Of a stretch of DNA of 10,222 nt, positions 7,156 through 10,222 are shown piece after piece (position 1 is the first letter of the stretch; each line of letters starts with the position of its first letter). A program made the position numbers and the translations under genes. Origin of the DNA: Cytophagaceae bacterium (lineage in GTDB: Bacteria > Bacteroidota > Bacteroidia > Cytophagales > Flexibacteraceae); assembly GCA_947464365.1 (NCBI GenBank), contig CANHWS010000110.1, positions 1-10,222 on the forward strand, given 5' to 3'. The notes under the pieces were generated by a model. The model saw only the letters and a list, made by a program, of their open reading frames with translations. It made no database searches and was not told where the DNA came from.

Positions 7156-7950
7156 ATGAGAGCACTCATCATAATTCTTATCGTTCTGGTAGGGTGTAAA
7201 GCCCCTAATTTCTATCGCCTAGGGATTAAGCAATACCTGTTGCCAATCATTGATGTACCAGAATCAAGACGGCACTCTTTCTTGAGTCAAGGAGTATTTA
7301 TCAACCAAACTTTTCGCACAAAGAATGAATTTGGCCCTATACCACCAATTTGGGAAATTGAAATGGTTATTTTCTATAAAAATAGAACCGCTCGTGAGTG
7401 GTATTGCTTAAGTCAACGCAGGCTTGATGGCCGAGGTTTGGATTCTTTATTGAGTAATTATTTTAGCCAAGTCGATAAATTGCCTCAGTATTACAAGGTA
7501 AAAAACGATACACTTCTTACAACAAGTGCATTTGCACATTACATAATGGGACCAATATCATTTTTGACGAATGATACCATCTCCATTTCTTCTGTCTACC
7601 ATGCAAGCTCATCATTTAATATAGGCCAATGGTATGAGTTTGTTAATAGCCAGTACAAAATCGACACATTAGAGAAAAAGGCCTATTTATTAAACCCAAT
7701 AGATTATTATAAGTCTTTTCGTAATTTAGTTGTTGCTTCAGATTCTGTTGTGCTTAATAAACGATCAACTTCGCAACTTCCGCTTAGGTCAAAGTCTGGT
7801 AAATTGGTCTATGACTTTCACCCCTATAAAATACCACCATACGAAAAGAGTTCATATATAAACTATTGGCATCCGTTTAAGGCGTGGTCAGCCCGCCTAG
7901 ACTCCATCAACGCAGGCCTGCGCCCACCAGAGGTTTATGTGCCTAGGTAG
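7156..7950 (+). CDS. Uncharacterised lipoprotein, tandem paralog 2
   Basis: A 264-residue protein and paralog of the preceding gene; family not recognised. A very short signal peptide of Ile/Leu/Val ends in lipobox LVGC with Cys14, followed by KAPNF, with no acidic surface-export cluster. Shared blocks with paralog 1, in order: IDVPES and a following S-x-LS, EFGP, a V-K-N-D-T-L segment, an I-D-T-L-E-K-K-A-Y segment, and the tail at 227-264 with PPYEKS, INYWHPF and RPPEVYVPR. Between blocks the sequences hardly align. The central part is AT-rich (27% GC at 7681-7740), against 62% GC in the last 60 bases. It probably has its own promoter. Many Tyr, Phe, Asn and Asp residues suggest a beta-rich envelope domain, which is inference. 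Role unknown; the location next to a T9SS cargo/partner pair may be coincidence. Confidence 0.85.
   Translation: MRALIIILIVLVGCKAPNFYRLGIKQYLLPIIDVPESRRHSFLSQGVFINQTFRTKNEFGPIPPIWEIEMVIFYKNRTAREWYCLSQRRLDGRGLDSLLSNYFSQVDKLPQYYKVKNDTLLTTSAFAHYIMGPISFLTNDTISISSVYHASSSFNIGQWYEFVNSQYKIDTLEKKAYLLNPIDYYKSFRNLVVASDSVVLNKRSTSQLPLRSKSGKLVYDFHPYKIPPYEKSSYINYWHPFKAWSARLDSINAGLRPPEVYVPR
7891..7950 (+). repeat. 60-base near-identical 3' end, copy 2
   Basis: Partner of the repeat at 7024-7083, covering the last 19 sense codons and the TAG of the second lipoprotein gene. Only one codon differs (CTG for Leu instead of CAA for Gln). Confidence 0.95.
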
Positions 7951-8015
7951 GTACTGTTAAGAGTTTTGTCAGTTACCCCAATTCACCACCTCCAATAAAA
8001 GTAAAAGCTTGCTAT

Positions 8016-9371
8016 ATGACCACCTTCATCAAGACCATACAACGAATTTGGCGCCGCCTCTTAGCAAAAGAGACGACTGATAATCAGGACAATGTGGTCA
8101 TTGCTACTTCCCCAGCACCACTTTCGGAGGCGGCCGTCAAAATGCTGGATCTAAGAGCGCAAATCAACATCTTGTTACAGGACCTCAACCCCTGTGGTAT
8201 TGTTGATTTCCCTACGAATGCTTACTATGATTACACTCGATCTATTATTGGCTATTACCAACTGCATGGATCCTCAAGGCAATCCCTCACAACTATTTGG
8301 CTAGGATCTCGAGGCGTCCATCCAGCTGATGAGCATGATCTTTTCAGCAATTTTATGCTATGTGTTAATAAGCTAGATACCATTCTCAAAGCACATTTTG
8401 AGGAGCATCCAGAAAAGATGTACGCTTCACCGCGTTTGCCCTACCCGACTAACATTCATTTTTGTAGTGATTTCAGGTTGGTAGAGCAGCACTACCAATC
8501 GCTGTTTGATCAGTTGGTGTTGTCTAGCCCTATGTGTTTCGTTAACCATGGGTCAAGGCTTTTACTTACAACATTAGTCGCTTACACAAGCGAAACTAAC
8601 GATATGTGGTGGAAAGCGGACAGTCATGTAGAGGACTCTGACCGTCTCTTGGAGGATTGGTTACTTGCGCCTGGGGTACTATGGCCAAGGGTAGTCAAGG
8701 TGGGACTTAGGTTGTCTATTGACATTCATCATTTATGTGGAATGGGTTATGGCTTTTCGGCGGAATTTGATGCGTATCTTATATCAACATTTATGGATGA
8801 ACTTAGAGACTTTATTGCTGATGATAAAATCTCACTTTTCTTACGTGAGTTTATCTTTTTTCAGTCCTACTGTGCCATTTTGGAAATTCCACGTCTACAA
8901 TCCTACCATGTTTTGCTCGAGCCAGTTATGAGAGATTTCTATTTTAAGCATCCCATCTTCTATCCTAACTATGTCCGTAGACGCCTATTTGACAATCTTA
9001 GGCCAGTGGACCATGTACTAGATCCAGCTTCAGATGGTAGCTATCCAGCTGAATTAATTATGACTTTGACAACTACAGGTATTCATCATAAACCTGATCA
9101 AGCCTTTTTTGAGCGCCTTAAGGCGGAGGCCCAGCTGCTACGCCCTGGGATGAAGGTGCTAGATTATTTATTTTGGATCTTTGATCTTAATTATGATGAC
9201 AACTACCCACAATATGATGAATTAGTTCTTTGGCTGCGAAAGCAAGGCTTCGAATTTGAGGGGGATGATCCTCTGGGCCTTAAAGACCTCGCAGATCAGT
9301 GGAAAGATGTAAATCATAGGTCTGCCTTCTTTAATTATGATAAGGATGGTTATTTTACCAAACCTCGTTAA
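8016..9371 (+). CDS. Uncharacterised 451-residue acidic, probably cytoplasmic protein
   Basis: I do not recognise this protein. It has no signal peptide or lipobox and no clean membrane segment; the most hydrophobic stretch (about residues 275-294, FIFFQSYCAIL) is flanked by and contains charged residues. The N terminus (IKTIQRIWRRLLAKE) is basic and could form an amphipathic helix, followed by a low-complexity linker and then a mostly helical-looking body rich in Leu, Phe, Tyr and Asp. Visible clusters are DMWWKADSHVEDSDRLLEDW (from residue 196), IDIHHLCGMGYGF (near 235) and an acidic, aromatic C-terminal part with DLNYDDNYPQYDE. The His and Asp residues do not form a metal site or catalytic motif I can name. 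The ATG at 8016 follows the second lipoprotein gene by 65 bases with no good promoter, so read-through from it is possible. Codon use looks normal for the window. Helical repeats or an immunity-like protein are guesses only. Confidence 0.8.
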   Translation: MTTFIKTIQRIWRRLLAKETTDNQDNVVIATSPAPLSEAAVKMLDLRAQINILLQDLNPCGIVDFPTNAYYDYTRSIIGYYQLHGSSRQSLTTIWLGSRGVHPADEHDLFSNFMLCVNKLDTILKAHFEEHPEKMYASPRLPYPTNIHFCSDFRLVEQHYQSLFDQLVLSSPMCFVNHGSRLLLTTLVAYTSETNDMWWKADSHVEDSDRLLEDWLLAPGVLWPRVVKVGLRLSIDIHHLCGMGYGFSAEFDAYLISTFMDELRDFIADDKISLFLREFIFFQSYCAILEIPRLQSYHVLLEPVMRDFYFKHPIFYPNYVRRRLFDNLRPVDHVLDPASDGSYPAELIMTLTTTGIHHKPDQAFFERLKAEAQLLRPGMKVLDYLFWIFDLNYDDNYPQYDELVLWLRKQGFEFEGDDPLGLKDLADQWKDVNHRSAFFNYDKDGYFTKPR

Positions 9372-9532
9372 GGTTTCTGTGAGCTACTTTGTGTCACCCC
9401 GTTTTACACTCCTTGCCCCCACACCCCTAATTTCTCCCCCAGCGCTTGATCATTTCTTAATCTGATGGCCTTACCTTTAGCTTCATAATCCGTGGTAGCT
9501 TGGTCTAGGGCCCTGCTTATAGCCCTCTAGGC

Positions 9533-9540
9533 TACCTCTG
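9533..9540 (+). promoter_or_regulatory. Possible -7 promoter element of the mutase gene
   Basis: TACCTCTG differs from the Bacteroidota -7 box TAnnTTTG at one base and lies 38 bases before the mutase ATG, the same distance as in the two lipoprotein promoters (36 and 39). No TTG sits at the proper spacing upstream; the nearest is 30 bases away. The rest of the 199-base gap (9372-9570) shows no convincing terminator or RNA gene. Confidence 0.25.
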
Positions 9541-9570
9541 GGTTACTTCTACACCAACCCCGACACCACC

Positions 9571-10222
9571 ATGAAGCCAGACTTTACCCAGCTGCCCTTC
9601 GGTTTTGCTACCAGCTCCGCCCACCAGCCTGCTGTAGCGTCCACTACCCACACCACCGCCGAGGGCATCACCCTAAAGGCATCTTACACCGCTGCGGATC
9701 TGAATACCTGTGGGCACCTAGGCTTCGGCCCTGGAGTTGCCCCCTTTTTGGGTGGGCCGTACGCACCGATGTACACCACCCAGCCCTGGACAATCCGCCA
9801 ATATGCAGGGTTCAGTACTGCCACCGCCTCTAATGCTTTCTATCGGCGCAACTTGGCAGCAGGGCAAAAGGGCCTCAGCGTTGCTTTCGATCTGCCAACC
9901 CACCGGGGCTATGACTCCGACCACCCTCGTGTAACAGGCGATGTCGGTAAGGCGGGCGTCGCCATCGATACCGTCGAGGATATGAAGGTCCTGTTTGACC
10001 AGATTCCGCTGGACCAAATGTCCGTCTCGATGACCATGAATGGAGCCGTATTGCCCGTCCTGGCCTTCTACATCGTAGCTGCTGCCGAGCAAGGAGTGGA
10101 CATGAGCCAATTCAGCGGCACCATCCAGAACGACATCCTGAAGGAGTTCATGGTGCGCAATACCTACATCTACCCGCCCGCGGCTAGCATGCGCATCATC
10201 AGCGATATTTTTGCGTTCACCA
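9571..10222 (+). CDS. scpA: Methylmalonyl-CoA mutase, large (catalytic) subunit (3'-truncated)
   Basis: Adenosylcobalamin-dependent mutase that interconverts (R)-methylmalonyl-CoA and succinyl-CoA in the cytoplasm, linking propionyl-CoA metabolism to the TCA cycle. The 217 visible residues of roughly 700 cover the N-terminal extension and the start of the substrate-binding TIM barrel. Diagnostic stretches: GGPYAPMY (61-68), PWTIRQYAGFST (from 72), SNAFYRRNLAAGQKGLSVAF, THRGYDSDHPRV, GDVGKAGVAIDTVEDMK, SVSMTMNGAVLPVLAF, GTIQNDILKEFMVRNTYIY and SMRIISDIF. Tyr78 matches the active-site Tyr89 of the Propionibacterium enzyme and Arg76 its Arg87. Two usually conserved positions differ: Pro66 and Gln71 stand where Thr77 and Arg82 are expected. 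The C-terminal B12-binding domain lies beyond the window. The ATG at 9571 fits the family's start; the frame closes upstream at 9520-9522. No small-subunit (MutA) gene lies directly upstream. Confidence 0.96.
   Translation, partial: MKPDFTQLPFGFATSSAHQPAVASTTHTTAEGITLKASYTAADLNTCGHLGFGPGVAPFLGGPYAPMYTTQPWTIRQYAGFSTATASNAFYRRNLAAGQKGLSVAFDLPTHRGYDSDHPRVTGDVGKAGVAIDTVEDMKVLFDQIPLDQMSVSMTMNGAVLPVLAFYIVAAAEQGVDMSQFSGTIQNDILKEFMVRNTYIYPPAASMRIISDIFAFT

Noticed and set aside
9391..9409. GTGT ... ACAC hairpin after the 451-residue gene
   Set aside because: A four-base stem with an 11-base loop and no T-run is too weak to call.
9505..9530. Inverted repeat CTAGGGC ... GCCCTCTAG as terminator
   Set aside because: The continuous stem is only five pairs (AGGGC/GCCCT) around a 10-base loop, with no T-run after it, and it sits close to the mutase start.
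9718..10110. Open frame of 130 codons on the minus strand
   Set aside because: It is antisense to highly conserved methylmalonyl-CoA mutase sequence.

Overview
The window comes from a member of the Bacteroidota. It holds a giant surface protein built of PKD-type domains that ends in a type B C-terminal sorting domain of the type IX secretion system (T9SS). That gene is followed directly by a PorP/SprF-family outer-membrane protein. The possible promoters also resemble the Bacteroidota TTG / TAnnTTTG pattern rather than the usual -35/-10 boxes. The order within the phylum cannot be fixed from this window. All genes lie on the plus strand.

Positions 2-5068 hold the 3' part (1,688 codons) of an adhesin-like gene whose start lies outside the window. 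It has one Ig-like domain, five PKD-like repeats of about 92 residues, twelve PKD domains of about 85 residues, and a sorting domain. Eleven bases later comes a PorP/SprF-like gene (5080-6207). In Flavobacterium this family is needed for secretion or surface placement of type B cargo, so the two genes read as a cargo-plus-partner pair.

Positions 6252-7950 hold two tandem paralogous lipoprotein genes of no family I recognise. They share a short promoter-like module and the ends of the protein, while their AT-rich middles have diverged almost completely. Their last 60 bases are 58/60 identical, and the differences fall in a single codon. This mosaic is the most unusual feature of the window. 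A degenerate trace of the module may also follow the second gene.

Positions 8016-9371 encode an unrecognised, probably cytoplasmic, acidic protein of 451 residues. After a 199-base gap the window ends inside the gene for the large (catalytic) subunit of adenosylcobalamin-dependent methylmalonyl-CoA mutase, of which 217 codons are visible. It is a metabolic gene with no evident link to the surface-protein region.

I see no rRNA, tRNA, CRISPR array, insertion sequence or convincing intrinsic terminator. No gap between genes exceeds 200 bases.
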